Below are positions 1 to 6,204 of a stretch of 6,204 nt of DNA, one piece after another. Below the pieces are notes generated by a model, which saw only the letters and a program-made list of their open reading frames with translations, searched no databases and was not told the origin of the DNA. The position numbers and the translations under genes are program-made. Position 1 is the stretch's first letter. Each line of letters starts with the position of its first letter. Origin of the DNA: Janthinobacterium lividum (GTDB lineage Bacteria; Pseudomonadota; Gammaproteobacteria; Steroidobacterales; Steroidobacteraceae); contig CALPVO020000141.1 of assembly GCA_943327025.2 (NCBI GenBank), forward strand, positions 1 to 6,204, written 5' to 3'.

Positions 1-1466
1 GCGATGCCGTATTCCGCGGCCACGTCGAGACCATCGCGGAACGGGAAGAAGGCATCGCTGGACATGACTGCGCCCTTCACCTCGAGCTTCTCGTCAGCGG
101 CCTTCATGGCGGCAATGCGGCTGGAGACCACGCGGCTCATTTGGCCTGCACCCACACCAAGGGTTTGCGCGTCCTTCGCGTAGACGATGGCATTGGACTT
201 CACGAACTTCGCCACGCGCCACGCAAAGAGCAAGTCTTCGAGTTCGCGCGGGCTGGGCTGGCGCTTCGTAACGATCTTCAGTTCCGGCAGCGTCATGGTG
301 CGTTCGTCGCGGTCCTGCACGAGCAGGCCACCACCGACGGTACGCACCTCCAAGCCCGGCGGTGTGCCTGCAGCGAGGTCGCCGGTGACGAGCACGCGCA
401 CGTTCTGCTTGGCGCCGGTGATGGCGAGTGCTTCATCCGTGGCCGAAGGCGCGATGATGACTTCGACGAACTGACGCGAGGTGATGGCGGTGGCAGTTTC
501 GGCATCGAGCGCGCGATTGAAGGCGATGATGCCGCCGAACGCCGAGGTGGGGTCCGTGACATAGGCGCGTTCATACGCCGCGAGCGGCGAGACGGCCACC
601 GCCACGCCACAGGGATTGGCGTGCTTCACGATGACGCAGGCAGGCGCTTCGAACTGGCGCACGCATTCCATCGCGGTGTCTGCATCGGCGATGTTGTTGA
701 AACTCAGTTCCTTGCCCTGCAACTGGCGCGCGGTAGCCACGCCCACGCCCCGCGTGACGGCATTGGCGTAGAACGCGGCGGACTGGTGCGGGTTCTCGCC
801 GTAGCGCAGGTCCAGTTTCTTCATGGCGCGCAGTTCCAGCGCTTCGGGGAACTTCTGCGGCTGGCCGCACTGCTGCGTCATCCAGTCCGCCACCATGGTG
901 TCGTAGCGGCCGGTGTGCGCGTAGGCCTTGGCGGCCAAGCGCTGGCGCAGCGCGAAGCCGGTGCCGCCGGCTGCGATGGCGACCGCCACTTCCGCGTAGT
1001 CGGCAGGGTCCACGACGACAGCCACGTGTTCGTGGTTCTTGGCCGCACCGCGCACCATGGCAGGCCCGCCGATGTCGATGTTCTCGACGCCGTCATCGTA
1101 GGTGCAGTCGGGCTTGGCCACCGTGGCGGCGAAGGGGTAGAGGTTCACCACCAGCAGGTCGATGGGCGCGATGCCGTGTTCGGCCATCACGGCGTCGTCG
1201 ATGCCACGACGGCCGAGCAGTCCACCGTGCACCTTCGGGTGCAGTGTCTTCACGCGGCCGTCCATCATCTCGGGGAAACCCGTATGGGCGGACACTTCCG
1301 TCACTGGCAGGCCGGCGCTTGCGAGCAGCTTCGCGGTGCCGCCGGTGCTGAGCAATGCAACGCCAGCAGCATGCAGTGCTTGTGCGAATTCCAGCACGCC
1401 GGCTTTGTCAGAAACAGAAAGCAGGGCGCGCCGTACGGGCACGGCTGGTGTGGGTTCAGCCGACAA
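1..1466 (-). CDS. purH: Bifunctional AICAR transformylase / IMP cyclohydrolase (3' end outside window)
   Basis: PurH carries out the last two steps of de novo IMP synthesis in the cytoplasm: formylation of AICAR by 10-formyl-THF, then ring closure of FAICAR. I translated the frame by hand and it is open from 1466 to the left edge with no frameshift. The N-terminal cyclohydrolase (MGS-like) domain shows [42 protein letters not shown] and [11 protein letters not shown]. The transformylase domain shows [20 protein letters not shown] (Lys281-His282, matching the catalytic Lys-His of the family), DPTSAFGG and VGAGQMSRV. By comparison with the 529-residue E. coli enzyme about 36 C-terminal residues lie beyond the edge. 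No ATG start is possible: upstream of the conserved RRALL the frame offers only GTG at 1442 and TTG at 1466 before a stop at 1481. I chose TTG because GAAGGA lies 8 bases before it, while the GTG has no ribosome binding site. Function is near certain; the start is not. Confidence 0.96.
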   Translation of the reverse strand, partial: MSAEPTPAVPVRRALLSVSDKAGVLEFAQALHAAGVALLSTGGTAKLLASAGLPVTEVSAHTGFPEMMDGRVKTLHPKVHGGLLGRRGIDDAVMAEHGIAPIDLLVVNLYPFAATVAKPDCTYDDGVENIDIGGPAMVRGAAKNHEHVAVVVDPADYAEVAVAIAAGGTGFALRQRLAAKAYAHTGRYDTMVADWMTQQCGQPQKFPEALELRAMKKLDLRYGENPHQSAAFYANAVTRGVGVATARQLQGKELSFNNIADADTAMECVRQFEAPACVIVKHANPCGVAVAVSPLAAYERAYVTDPTSAFGGIIAFNRALDAETATAITSRQFVEVIIAPSATDEALAITGAKQNVRVLVTGDLAAGTPPGLEVRTVGGGLLVQDRDERTMTLPELKIVTKRQPSPRELEDLLFAWRVAKFVKSNAIVYAKDAQTLGVGAGQMSRVVSSRIAAMKAADEKLEVKGAVMSSDAFFPFRDGLDVAAEYGI

Positions 1467-1800
1467 GACCGTATTCCTTCAGCTTTTTGCGGAGCGTGCC
1501 GCGATTGATGCCAAGAATGGTGGCAGCATGCGTCTGGTTGCCTTCGACATAGGTCATGACCGCGCGGAAGAGGGGTTCTTCCACTTCGCGCAGCACGAGG
1601 TCGTAAAGGCGCCCGGGACGATGGCCTTCGAGGCTGGCGAAATAGTTGGCGAGAGCTTCTTCAGTGGCTACGCGCAGGGGCAGTTCGCGGATGGCGGCAG
1701 CAGTAACGCGTGCGGACACGGGGCGCGGTGCGGCCGGGCGCGCAGGTACCGCAGCCACCATGGGCTCGGACCGGGCGGGCCGGGTACTGGATTTATTCAT
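1456..1800 (-). CDS. fis: DNA-binding protein Fis (nucleoid-associated)
   Basis: Fis is a homodimeric DNA-bending protein of the nucleoid. In enterobacteria it activates rRNA promoters, helps site-specific invertases and is abundant in fast growth. The predicted protein has 114 residues against 98 in E. coli. From residue 41 it matches the whole Fis core: [19 protein letters not shown] (dimer helix), [13 protein letters not shown], then a helix-turn-helix at about 88-112 with [25 protein letters not shown], nearly identical to E. coli. It is a stand-alone protein, not the Fis-like tail of an NtrC-type regulator. The first 40 residues are unusual: rich in Ala, Pro and Arg, strongly basic and unlike the beta-hairpin arm of E. 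coli Fis. The ATG at 1800 is supported by AGGGAAGGA six bases upstream; Met14 is a possible alternative start. It lies 30 bases after dusB, as in the known dusB-fis pairing. Confidence 0.96.
   Translation of the reverse strand: MNKSSTRPARSEPMVAAVPARPAAPRPVSARVTAAAIRELPLRVATEEALANYFASLEGHRPGRLYDLVLREVEEPLFRAVMTYVEGNQTHAATILGINRGTLRKKLKEYGLVG
1475..1480 (-). promoter_or_regulatory. Putative ribosome binding site for purH inside the fis coding end
   Basis: On the minus strand GAAGGA is followed by eight bases and then TTG at 1466, in the purH frame. The hexamer is part of the last Lys-Glu codons of fis, so it may have been kept for protein reasons alone. It is the only Shine-Dalgarno-like sequence near either possible purH start, and it decides the TTG choice here. 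If correct, purH translation begins within the last 11 bases of fis. Confidence 0.5.
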
Positions 1801-1806
1801 CCCCTG

Positions 1807-1815
1807 TCCTTCCCT
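1807..1815 (-). promoter_or_regulatory. Ribosome binding site of fis
   Basis: In the 30 bases between dusB and fis the minus strand reads AGGGAAGGA, then six bases (CAGGGG), then the fis ATG at 1800. This is the strongest Shine-Dalgarno sequence found in the window. It supports the 114-residue form of Fis over a start at internal Met14, and it suggests fis is translated on its own account rather than only by coupling to dusB. Confidence 0.75.
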
Positions 1816-1830
1816 AGCAACTGCGCCGGC

Positions 1831-2817
1831 TCAACCGGCAAAGAAAGCCGCCACCTCGTGGGCTTGCTCTTGTGGTGTGGCCAGCGTCACCCAACGGCGA
1901 CGGAAAGCCTCACCGTCGGGGCCGGTGTGCCCAGCCGCCGCGAGATACCAACCGAGGTGTTTGCGAGCCACCCGCACGCCGGCGTCTTCGCCGTAAAGTG
2001 CATAAAGCGCTGCAAAATGAGTGAGCATGATATCACGGACCTCCGCGGGGCCCGGCGCGGGCGGAGGCGGTTCGCCGGTGAGGCGCGCGTTCACTTCGCG
2101 GAAGATCCAGGGGCGGCCTTGCGCGGCGCGGCCAATCATCACGCCATCGCAGCCGGTGGCTGCCAACACCGCCACCGCCTTCTCGGGTGTATCGATGTCG
2201 CCGTTCGCGAAGACGGGAATGCGCACCGCGGCTTTTACGGCGGCAATGGTGTCGTACTCCGCTGCGCCTTGGTAATGGTCGGCACGGGTGCGGCCATGCA
2301 CCGCCAGCGCAGCCACGCCGCAGTCTTCGGCGAGCCGCGCGATATACACCGCGTTGCGGTGGTCGCGGTCCCAGCCCGTCCGAATCTTCAAGGTGACAGG
2401 CACTTCGACGGCTCGCACGGTGGCGGTGAGAATCTCCGCCACCAGGGGCTCGTCGCGCAGCAGCGCGCTGCCGGCGGCCTTGTTGCACACCTTCTTCGCC
2501 GGGCAGCCCATGTTGATGTCGATAATCTCGGCGCCCTGGTCGACATTCAGCCGCGCGGCGTCGGCCATCATGCTGGCATCGCCACCGGCGACCTGCACGA
2601 CGATGGGCCCAACTTCATCGGTGTGGTCGAGCCGCCGGCGCGTCTTCGGGGTTTGCCACAGGCGCACATCGCTCGTCACCATTTCGGAGGCAGCGAGGGC
2701 GGCGCCCAAGCGACGGCAGAGTTGGCGAAACGGGCGGTCCGTAACGCCGGCCATGGGCGCGAGGACAGCGCGGCCCGTCAACTGGTGCCTGCCAATCCGC
2801 GGCAGCGGCAGGTTCAT
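1831..2817 (-). CDS. dusB: tRNA-dihydrouridine synthase B
   Basis: This FMN enzyme uses NADPH to reduce uridine in the D-loop of tRNA to dihydrouridine; E. coli DusB acts on U17. The 328 residues fit the family (321 in E. coli) and form a TIM barrel with a C-terminal helical tRNA-binding domain from about residue 250. Visible signatures are APMAGVTDRPFR (20-31, FMN loop), SEMVTSD (44-50), IDINMGCPAKKVCNKAAGSALL (99-120), with Cys105 as the catalytic acid, TLKIRTGW (142-149), VHGRTR (173-178), NGDI (205-208) and MIGRAAQGRPWIF (227-239, phosphate binding). The GCPAKKV form and the pairing with fis point to DusB rather than DusA or DusC. The ATG overlaps the stop of the preceding gene in an ATGA, and the bases before it (CCGCCCCCGCGCC) hold no Shine-Dalgarno sequence, so translation is probably coupled to the DUF3426 gene. 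Confidence 0.97.
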   Translation of the reverse strand: MNLPLPRIGRHQLTGRAVLAPMAGVTDRPFRQLCRRLGAALAASEMVTSDVRLWQTPKTRRRLDHTDEVGPIVVQVAGGDASMMADAARLNVDQGAEIIDINMGCPAKKVCNKAAGSALLRDEPLVAEILTATVRAVEVPVTLKIRTGWDRDHRNAVYIARLAEDCGVAALAVHGRTRADHYQGAAEYDTIAAVKAAVRIPVFANGDIDTPEKAVAVLAATGCDGVMIGRAAQGRPWIFREVNARLTGEPPPPAPGPAEVRDIMLTHFAALYALYGEDAGVRVARKHLGWYLAAAGHTGPDGEAFRRRWVTLATPQEQAHEVAAFFAG

Positions 2818-3956
2818 GGCGCGGGGGCGGCGGAACCGTCGGCCGGGTCAGAGGCACAGCGCAGCCGGCCTGCGGCTTCAAGGCAGACGTCGAGTTTGAA
2901 GCCCACCGCCTCATTGCCCGGGTCCGCTACCTCGACGGCCGCCGGCAACGAACCGTGCGCCAGCAGTGGCGCCTGCGGGGCGTTGGAATACTCATTCGGG
3001 CGAAACACGCGGCGGCCAATAGGCGCGCCATAACGGTCTTCCAGAGTGACCTGCAGCAAGGGTTGGGGTTGGGCGGTGTTCGTGCGGTTGGTGATGACGG
3101 CACTGACCCGCAGCGCCCCGACGGTGGTTGCCGCATCCACACGGCCTTGCGTGACGGTATAGGCCTCGACATGGAGTTGCGGCTCGAAGGGCAGACCGAG
3201 CGCGGCATACAGCGAGACCACGCCTGGCCCCAAGGTGGGGTGTCGGCTCAGGGGTTCGCGCCAGTGGTGGACGGCTTGGCCCGCGAAGACCAGCAGCAGC
3301 GCCACGCTGCCTAGCGTCCACGCCCAGCCCAGAGGACGTTGCGGTTGCGCTTCATCCATCCACTCGCCCATGGCGTCGTCGACTGCTAGAACCGGCTCGC
3401 CTTGCAGGTTGGTGGTGGCTTCCTCGGCCGCCAAGTCGACGGCCAAATTGTCTGCCGTCGGCGTGTTTTCGTCAGTGAGCGGTACCGGCAGTGGTGGGGC
3501 GGGGATGGGCGCCCAAGTGCCCGTTGGGGCGTCATCATCCAGTTCCACGGAAGTGGTCGACGGCGCGCCACGGCGCGAAGCGCTGGCGGCATCTTCGGCG
3601 ATATAGCGTGCTACTTGCGGAGGACCTGAGGCAACCGCGTCGCTACGGGTCCCCGGGATATGCAGCAAGGTGACCTCGTCCAGCGGAGTCGGGTCGTCCA
3701 GTTCTTCCAGCAGGACGCCGGCGTCGGCTAGCGCTGCGGCCACTTGATCCAGCGAGGGGTTGGCCGGCAAGTCGTCTGCGGGTGGGTGCAGGGTGCGCAC
3801 GTTGCCAGCCATGCCGGCGGGCACTTCGTCGCTCAAGCCAAATAGCGCATCGAAGGTGCTGTTGCAGGTGGCGCAGACCACCTGGCCATGCGCGGCACGT
3901 AGCGTGGCCGCGGTGAGGCGGAACACGGATTGGCAGGCGGGACAGGTGGTGTACAT
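2814..3956 (-). CDS. Zinc-ribbon and DUF3426 domain membrane protein, function unknown
   Basis: A 380-residue protein of the zinc-ribbon/DUF3426 family, often annotated from its MJ0042-type zinc finger. Residues 1-38 form the ribbon, with Cys5, Cys8, Cys28 and Cys31 as two CxxC knuckles likely to bind zinc (MYTTCPACQSVFRLT, then VCATCNSTFDALFG). Residues about 40-205 are a low-complexity linker rich in Ala, Pro, Asp and Glu and probably disordered. One membrane segment follows at about 208-227 (GWAWTLGSVALLLVFAGQAV). The C-terminal DUF3426 domain (about 230-370) is beta-rich: SAVITNRTN, LEDRYGAPIGRRVFRPNEY and a final LDVCLEAAGRLRC with two cysteines. By topology the ribbon should be cytoplasmic and the DUF3426 domain periplasmic; this is inference. 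It sits 4 bases after prmA and overlaps dusB by 4. The family commonly follows prmA in proteobacteria, but I know of no established function. Homologues vary mainly in linker length. Confidence 0.93.
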   Translation of the reverse strand: MYTTCPACQSVFRLTAATLRAAHGQVVCATCNSTFDALFGLSDEVPAGMAGNVRTLHPPADDLPANPSLDQVAAALADAGVLLEELDDPTPLDEVTLLHIPGTRSDAVASGPPQVARYIAEDAASASRRGAPSTTSVELDDDAPTGTWAPIPAPPLPVPLTDENTPTADNLAVDLAAEEATTNLQGEPVLAVDDAMGEWMDEAQPQRPLGWAWTLGSVALLLVFAGQAVHHWREPLSRHPTLGPGVVSLYAALGLPFEPQLHVEAYTVTQGRVDAATTVGALRVSAVITNRTNTAQPQPLLQVTLEDRYGAPIGRRVFRPNEYSNAPQAPLLAHGSLPAAVEVADPGNEAVGFKLDVCLEAAGRLRCASDPADGSAAPAP

Positions 3957-3960
3957 GGCG

Positions 3961-4860
3961 CTAGATTCCGCGACGACGGCCCGCGAGGCAAGTCCAGCCG
4001 TCGACGGTCCCGAATTCCATCATGGTGAAGTGCGGCTCATAGGCGGCCATGACCTCGGCGGCTTGCGCCGCCAGCAGGCCAGCCAGCACGATGCCGCCAC
4101 CCGTTCGGGTGGCCGCCGCGATGTCGGGCGCGAGTTCCACCAGTGGCCCCGCCAAGATGTTGGCGAGCGTGAAATCGTAAGGTGCGCCCGGCCACGGCGG
4201 CGTGGCGGCGTGCAGTGACACTTGCGCAGCCACGCCATTACGTTCGGCATTTTCGCGGGTGGCTATCTCCGCCTGCGGGTCGATATCGACACCCACGGCA
4301 GTGGCCGCGCCGAGGCGCAGGGCGGCCACGGCCAGAATGCCGGAGCCGCAGCCGACATCGAGCACGCGGGTGCCAACGAGTTCCACACCGAGCGAGTCTA
4401 GATAGCGCAGGCAAAGCGCTGTGGTGGGGTGAGTGCCGGTGCCGAACGCGAGGCCCGGGTCCAAGGCGAGCGTGATGGCCTCGGTGCCAGCTTCAGCCGG
4501 CAACGCCATACCGCCGGGAACTACCCACAGGCGCTCGCCGAAGCGCATGGGTCGGAAGTCCTTCAGCCATTCCCGTTCCCATACCCGGTCTTCCACCACG
4601 CGCCAGGTAAAGCCGGCAACCCGTTCACCGAATTCAGCGGTCAGTTCCGCTTCCAGTGCCGCACGGTCGGTTTCAATCGGGAAGAGCGCCGCTACCTGCA
4701 CGGTAGGCCATAGCGGTGTTTCGCCGGGCTTGGGTTCCAGAATGGGGGAATCCGCGGCGTCGGACAACGTGACCGCGACCGCCCCGAGGGCGAACAGCGC
4801 GTCTTCCGTGGCTTCAGCCTCGAGGTCGTCGAGAGGAAAAGCGGCCTCAAGGTGCGGCAT
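3961..4860 (-). CDS. prmA: Ribosomal protein L11 methyltransferase
   Basis: PrmA uses S-adenosylmethionine to trimethylate ribosomal protein L11 (N-terminal amine and two lysines in E. coli), acting in the cytoplasm on free L11. The 299 residues match the family (about 293 in E. coli). An N-terminal substrate-recognition domain (1-55, ending in PILEPKPGETPLW) leads through a linker with WEREWLKDFRPMRFGERLWV (94-113) to a Rossmann methyltransferase domain. Its signatures are LDPGLAFGTGTHPTTALCL (133-151), VLDVGCGSGILAVAAL (166-181, SAM motif I), VDIDPQA (191-197, ribose-binding acid) and LANILAGPL (232-240, the family's catalytic-site motif). The ATG at 4860 is the first start after an in-frame stop overlapping the end of accC, and the protein aligns with E. 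coli PrmA from residue 1. No clear Shine-Dalgarno sequence lies before it. It follows accC by 16 bases. Confidence 0.98.
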   Translation of the reverse strand: MPHLEAAFPLDDLEAEATEDALFALGAVAVTLSDAADSPILEPKPGETPLWPTVQVAALFPIETDRAALEAELTAEFGERVAGFTWRVVEDRVWEREWLKDFRPMRFGERLWVVPGGMALPAEAGTEAITLALDPGLAFGTGTHPTTALCLRYLDSLGVELVGTRVLDVGCGSGILAVAALRLGAATAVGVDIDPQAEIATRENAERNGVAAQVSLHAATPPWPGAPYDFTLANILAGPLVELAPDIAAATRTGGGIVLAGLLAAQAAEVMAAYEPHFTMMEFGTVDGWTCLAGRRRGI

Positions 4861-4876
4861 GGAACAGCGCCAAGGC

Positions 4877-6204
4877 CTACTTCAGGCCCAGACGGCGCTC
4901 GAGATAATGGATGTCCAGCCCACCCTGCCGGAAGGCAGCATGGCCGAAGATTTCCTGATGCAGCGGGATGTTCGTCTTGATGCCTTCCACCACCATCTCC
5001 GACAGCGCGTTGCGCATGCGGTTGATGGCTTCATCGCGCGTTTCGCCGTGGGCGATGACTTTGCCGATGAGCGAATCGTAGTAGGGCGGCACGGCGTAGC
5101 CGCTGTAGACATGGCTGTCCACGCGGATGCCGGGGCCACCCGGCGCATGCCACAGGCGCACGGGGCCGGGCGAGGGCATGAAGGTCTTCGGGTCTTCGGC
5201 GTTCACGCGCACTTCGATGGCATGGCCGCGAATTTCGATGTCTTCCTGCTTCAGCGTCAGCTTTTCGCCCGAGGCAATGCGCAACTGCATCTTCACGAGG
5301 TCGATGCCGGTGACCATTTCGGTGACCGGGTGTTCCACCTGGATGCGGGTGTTCATCTCGATGAAGCAGAAGCGCCCGTCTTCGTAGAGGAACTCGAGGG
5401 TGCCGGCGCCGCGGTAGCCCACGGCACGCATGGCATCGGCGATGCTCTTCGTCATGTCCGCGCGCTGCTTCGGCGTGATGCCGGGGGCTGGCGCTTCTTC
5501 GATGATCTTCTGGTGGCGGCGCTGCATGGAGCAGTCGCGCTCGCCCAGCACCAGCACGTTGCCGTGGTGGTCGCACAGCACCTGGAATTCGATGTGGCGC
5601 GGCTTCTCGAGGAACTTCTCCATGTACACCTCGCCGTTGCCGAAGGCCGCCAGGGCCTCCGCACGGGTGACATTGATGGAGCTGTTCAGGGCGGCGTCCG
5701 AGTGGACCACGCGCATGCCGCGACCGCCGCCGCCGCCGGAAGCCTTGATGATGACCGGGTAGCCGATTTCCTTGGCGATGCGGATATTTTCTTCCGTATC
5801 GTCGCCTAGCGGACCGCCCGAACCTGGCACGCACGGCACGCCGTGGGCCTTCATGGTACGAATGGCCGAGACCTTGTCGCCCATCAGGCGGATGGTTTCA
5901 GCCTTCGGGCCGATGAACACGAAGCCGCTCTTTTCGACGCGTTCGGCGAAGTCCGCGTTTTCGGAGAGGAAGCCGTAGCCGGGGTGTATGCCCTGCGCGT
6001 CCGTCACTTCGGCGGCGCTGATGATGGCGGGCATGTTCAGGTAGCTGTCCTTGGACTGCGGCGGACCAATGCAAACGGTCTCGTCCGCGAGCAGGACGTG
6101 CTTCAGGTTCTTGTCGGCAGTGGAGTGCACGGCCACCGTCTTGATGCCGAGTTCACGGCAGGCGCGGAGAATCCGCAGCGCAATTTCGCCGCGATTGGCG
6201 ATGA
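4877..6204 (-). CDS. accC: Biotin carboxylase subunit of acetyl-CoA carboxylase (5' end outside window)
   Basis: AccC uses ATP and bicarbonate to carboxylate the biotin of the carrier protein AccB, the first half of malonyl-CoA formation for fatty acid synthesis. The window holds 441 codons of the usual 447-450. The frame runs through the right edge, starting [19 protein letters not shown], so about six N-terminal residues (MxDKxV in relatives) are missing. The internal GTG at 6136 is therefore not the real start. The order of domains is the biotin-carboxylase fold ([11 protein letters not shown]), then ATP-grasp with the glycine-rich loop [14 protein letters not shown] (near 5705-5745), [11 protein letters not shown] and EEAPAPG, then the active-site stretch [15 protein letters not shown] (near 5320-5360), holding the Glu, Asn and Arg residues that bind metal and bicarbonate, and finally the C-terminal domain with [11 protein letters not shown]. 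It ends [10 protein letters not shown]. The next gene upstream is probably accB, but it lies outside the window. Confidence 0.98.
   Translation of the reverse strand, partial: IANRGEIALRILRACRELGIKTVAVHSTADKNLKHVLLADETVCIGPPQSKDSYLNMPAIISAAEVTDAQGIHPGYGFLSENADFAERVEKSGFVFIGPKAETIRLMGDKVSAIRTMKAHGVPCVPGSGGPLGDDTEENIRIAKEIGYPVIIKASGGGGGRGMRVVHSDAALNSSINVTRAEALAAFGNGEVYMEKFLEKPRHIEFQVLCDHHGNVLVLGERDCSMQRRHQKIIEEAPAPGITPKQRADMTKSIADAMRAVGYRGAGTLEFLYEDGRFCFIEMNTRIQVEHPVTEMVTGIDLVKMQLRIASGEKLTLKQEDIEIRGHAIEVRVNAEDPKTFMPSPGPVRLWHAPGGPGIRVDSHVYSGYAVPPYYDSLIGKVIAHGETRDEAINRMRNALSEMVVEGIKTNIPLHQEIFGHAAFRQGGLDIHYLERRLGLK

Noticed and set aside
141..1508. A 455-codon plus-strand open frame opposite purH
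   Set aside because: purH is intact and conserved along the whole stretch. The antisense product is Arg/His/Gly-rich without family motifs, so it is a codon-bias shadow.
1825..1839. Inverted repeat GCCGG-CTCAA-CCGGC over the dusB stop codon, considered as a terminator
   Set aside because: The stem is only five pairs, it overlaps the coding end, and on the minus strand no run of T follows. The fis ribosome binding site comes directly after it.
1162..3033. A 623-codon open frame on the plus strand opposite purH, fis, dusB and the DUF3426 gene
   Set aside because: It runs antisense across four well-supported genes and their junctions. Its translation is rich in His, Arg, Gly and Ala with no recognisable motif, as expected for a shadow frame in DNA with few A/T third positions, and it has no convincing ribosome binding site.
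5715..5735. Run of ccgccg triplets that looks like a short tandem repeat
   Set aside because: On the minus strand these are the glycine codons of the ATP-grasp glycine-rich loop of AccC, so the repeat is explained by the protein.
4433..5809. A 458-codon plus-strand open frame opposite prmA and accC
   Set aside because: Both opposing genes are conserved enzymes with all key motifs in frame. The plus-strand product changes composition at the gene boundary (Ser/Arg/Ala-rich, then His/Asp/Val-rich), as a mirror of two different genes would.
4877..6136. A 419-residue AccC beginning at the GTG at 6136
   Set aside because: The frame continues upstream to the window edge with the conserved [15 protein letters not shown] sequence, so the GTG codes for an internal valine and the gene is simply cut by the window.

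Overview
This is an ordinary, densely packed housekeeping segment of a high-G+C proteobacterial chromosome, most likely a gammaproteobacterium. All genes lie on the minus strand, so the window reads right to left: accC (biotin carboxylase, 5' end cut off), prmA (ribosomal protein L11 methyltransferase), a zinc-ribbon/DUF3426 membrane protein, dusB (tRNA dihydrouridine synthase), fis (nucleoid protein) and purH (last two steps of IMP synthesis, 3' end cut off). The taxonomic guess rests on this gene order, which from memory is typical of Pseudomonas- and Xanthomonas-like genomes, on a full-length Fis that ends almost like the E. coli protein, and on the strong G/C bias at third codon positions. 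I cannot name a genus.

Layout. accC fills 4877-6204 and prmA follows 16 bases later. The DUF3426 gene starts 4 bases after the prmA stop. Its own stop codon shares an ATGA with the dusB start. fis begins 30 bases after dusB with a good ribosome binding site. purH begins either inside the last codons of fis (TTG at 1466) or 13 bases after it (GTG at 1442). No non-coding gap exceeds 30 bases. I see no terminator, convincing internal promoter, RNA gene, mobile element, CRISPR array or long repeat.

How the genes work together. The spacing suggests one transcription unit, or a few overlapping ones, entered from upstream of accC beyond the right edge. The products serve growth: malonyl-CoA supply for fatty acids (AccC), ribosome and tRNA modification (PrmA, DusB), chromosome architecture and growth-phase transcription (Fis), and purine nucleotides (PurH). 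The one gene of unknown function is the DUF3426 protein.

I found no evidence of a novel system. The points most worth a second look are the non-ATG start of purH, the Ala/Pro/Arg-rich N-terminus of Fis, the uncharacterised DUF3426 protein with its long acidic linker, and the absence of Shine-Dalgarno sequences for dusB and prmA. Long open frames on the plus strand are best explained as shadows of high-G+C genes.
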